Shown here: one piece after another, positions 62,254 to 64,000 of the stretch
How the letters are laid out: each line of letters starts with the position of its first letter
Position numbering within the stretch: position 1 is the first letter of the stretch
Assembly: GCA_007258455.2 (NCBI GenBank)
Contig: VDFB02000001.1
Span: 11,258,161 to 11,322,160 of the forward strand
Origin: Sequoia sempervirens
Taxonomy: Eukaryota; Streptophyta; Pinopsida; Cupressales; Cupressaceae
Length of the DNA: 64,000 bases
Reading direction: 5' to 3'
Position numbers and translations under genes: made by a program
Notes under the pieces: generated by a model
What the model saw: the letters and a program-made list of their open reading frames with translations, nothing else
The model's database searches: none
What the model was told of the DNA's origin: nothing

Positions 62254-63493
62254 TGTTGGATGTTGTGGTTGTGTTGCTGATATGTGGTTTTCATAGATGT
62301 CAACACTATTAGCATTATTGTATTGAAGGTTGTATATGTCGAGGATATTGGGAAAATTGTTAAAAGAAGAGTTGTTGGTTGCCAGTGGAATAGTGAAGGT
62401 CATGAAGGTATTTTGTTATGTATGTTGAAGATCAATTGTTGTGGACTAAAGGGTTTATTATTGAGAGTATTTAGTTCATCTACCAATATTTTTAGAGGTC
62501 CATGTGAAGACTTGATCGTGCTATGAACAGTTGTGTTTTGATAGTGTTTTTGTGGTCTCTGTCAATGTTCTTGATTGAAGTTTGTGTAATTCTAGTTGTT
62601 GTGGATGGTTCTCTATTAGTTCATTATGTTTGTGGATGTTTCTAGATCATTCTCCATCATTGTTGTATGTCTGTGTTGATCGGTGTGCTCATGGTCAAAG
62701 ATTTTTTTTGTGCATGTTTTGGTTTTCATGTTCCTGGCCAACATGTTGGTGGTAACATGTTGTAGATCCTTGGAGATTGAAATTTGAATGTTTGGCACGC
62801 TTGTGGATATTGTTTTGGGTTGCATCATTGTATTGGCCAATGGTGTTTGATTTGCATTGAAAATTTAATTGTTAATTTGGGCCGACATTGTAAATATGTT
62901 TTATTTTTTTGGCTGACTAAGTGGTTGATGTAATTCCATAATGAGGATATATATGAGTGATTGGTTGAGCAAAGTTAGTGTGTGTGTAGTGTGAGAGAAG
63001 ACAAAGATAGTGCAAGTGTGTGATAATTGATCTATTCATTTGATTCCAGAGCAAAGTGAGAGTGAAGAGTGAAGGATTTTTTTTGTGCTTAACTAGAACT
63101 GTAATCAAGCTTGTGTAGAAGCTATTTTCTCAGTTCATACCCTCTCTATTTAATCCTATTTTGTATTTTTGGGCAATAAGCCCCTATTATATTTGAGAAG
63201 TGAGCTCTAGGAAGTGTGCCTAAATGCATGTGCATTCCCCTACTATTTTCATTATACTTTTAACAGGGTATAATATTGTGGACTAACATCCACTATGGTT
63301 TTTCCACTAACAGGGTTTCCATGTAAAAAAAAAATTGGTGTTCTCTATGTTTATGTTGTGTTGATTGCTTATGGTTTACTGTTCATTCATCAGATATGAG
63401 ATTAAAGTTAATTAAAGATTGAAAAGTTTAATATTTTGTGACAGTTGATTCAACCCCCTCCCCTCTTAGTTGTCTGTCCTTGTTTTTCCAACA
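62254..63493 (+). mobile_element. Nested 1,240-bp solo Copia-type LTR
   Basis: It is flanked by the 5-bp TSD AATGT (62249-62253 and 63494-63498), begins TGTTGGA and ends TCCAACA, perfect 7-bp inverted ends. Near its right end it has the GGGTTTCC motif and CACTATGGTTTTTCC, often seen near Copia LTR ends. There is no internal region. The target is the PPT/LTR junction of the host element. Orientation is inferred from those motifs. Confidence 0.88.
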
Positions 63494-64000
63494 AATGTAG
63501 TATAGACAATTGTATACCTTTACAATTTCACACTATGTTTGGGAAATTTATTTTAGTAGACTTAATTAAGCTTCTAATTCACCAAATTATACATTCCACA
63601 TTAAATAAATGCAATCAATAATTAAATCACCATGGAATATATGTTTCTTGGACTTGTAGGCCAGGACCCATTCACCCATGGGTGAATGGATCCCCTTTAA
63701 GTGCCAAGACACATTTTAAAAAATATTTTTTGTGACATTTTAATTATTCAAATTCAACTTGCAATTGTTGGCTTTTAGAATCTAATTTTTGGGAAATTAG
63801 ATAAACACCTATAAATACGTAGTCTTTTTACCATTTGAAATCTAATAGGCATCATCTAGCATTAAGGTAAAAATTCAAGAGAAAATATCATTGTCAAGAG
63901 CATTCAAGAGCAGATTTATCAATCATTTGTTGTAGCAATCAAGTTCCTAACATCATGTCCAAGTTTATGTGTGTTCATGCCATCTTGTGAAGGCTAATAT
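63494..64000 (+). repeat. 3' LTR of the second non-autonomous element (incomplete)
   Basis: It restarts with the TSD copy AATGT, so TGTAGTATAG begins at 63496. It then matches the 5' LTR until the window ends. It carries the near-perfect palindrome at 63664-63693 that the 5' LTR lacks. Confidence 0.85.

Larger units (their letters stand above)
57889..64000 (+). mobile_element. Second non-autonomous Gypsy-like LTR element, running off the window
   Basis: The left TSD is probably GTAGG (57889-57893). The 5' LTR is 57894-59240 (1,347 bp, TGTAG...ATTTCA). It is followed by TTTTAGTGAACTTGACA, which corresponds to the PBS-like site of the element at 20557 (one A/G and two pyrimidine/purine differences). 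The PPT AAAGTGGAGGCTAAA ends at 62250. The 3' LTR starts at 62251, is interrupted by a solo LTR after three bases, resumes at 63494-63499 and leaves the window at 64000. The 3.01-kb interior encodes only a gag-like ORF. LTR length, PBS-like site, PPT and gag motif show that it belongs to the same family as the element at 20557-27103. Confidence 0.85.

Noticed and set aside
1..64000. CRISPR array, operons or phage-like systems
   Set aside because: The tandem arrays have no unique spacers, and the coding features are plant nuclear genes and plant transposons.

Overview
This 64-kb window looks like AT-rich nuclear DNA from a seed plant with a large, repeat-bloated genome. A gymnosperm such as a conifer is my best guess. 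The reasons are the plant-type genes with ordinary GT-AG introns, the very low gene density, and layers of old, stop-ridden LTR retrotransposons. No bacterial-style operon, CRISPR array, rRNA or tRNA gene was seen. One 100-base run of N (32120-32219) marks an assembly gap.

Two intact host genes can be supported. The first is a ten-exon serine carboxypeptidase-like gene on the + strand (7036-10602, 467 codons). It has a complete Ser-Asp-His triad, a signal peptide, a TATA box about 660 bp upstream and one GC-AG intron. The second is an intronless mTERF-family gene on the - strand (37743-38882, 379 codons) with a telo-box just upstream of its ATG. A 781-bp tandem duplication of its 3' flank re-copies the last codons of the gene.

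Most of the rest is mobile DNA. 1-2260: a 3' LTR start, broken by a minus-strand Copia-type LTR. 3395-4105: a large imperfect foldback. 14560-15360: a minus-strand fragment of a Gypsy-like family. 16246-19950: a Copia pol pseudogene with a 3' LTR. 20557-27103: a complete non-autonomous LTR element with matching target-site duplications (TSDs), carrying a nested 708-bp solo-LTR-like insertion. 27560-29662: a hAT transposase pseudogene. 42386-44130: a Gypsy gag remnant. 54620-57502: a Copia-type element whose pol is replaced by an unrecognised acidic ORF. 57889-64000: a second member of the non-autonomous family, with a 1,240-bp solo LTR inserted 3 nt inside its 3' LTR.

I did not find a convincing new biological system. 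The most notable signals are the nested insertions with exact TSDs, a 30-bp perfect palindrome that comes and goes between copies of one LTR family, the foldback element, a cluster of three hairpins at 30.2-30.35 kb, and the Copia element with the non-pol ORF. Stretches marked as empty were read on both strands by eye only, so diverged repeats there may have been missed.
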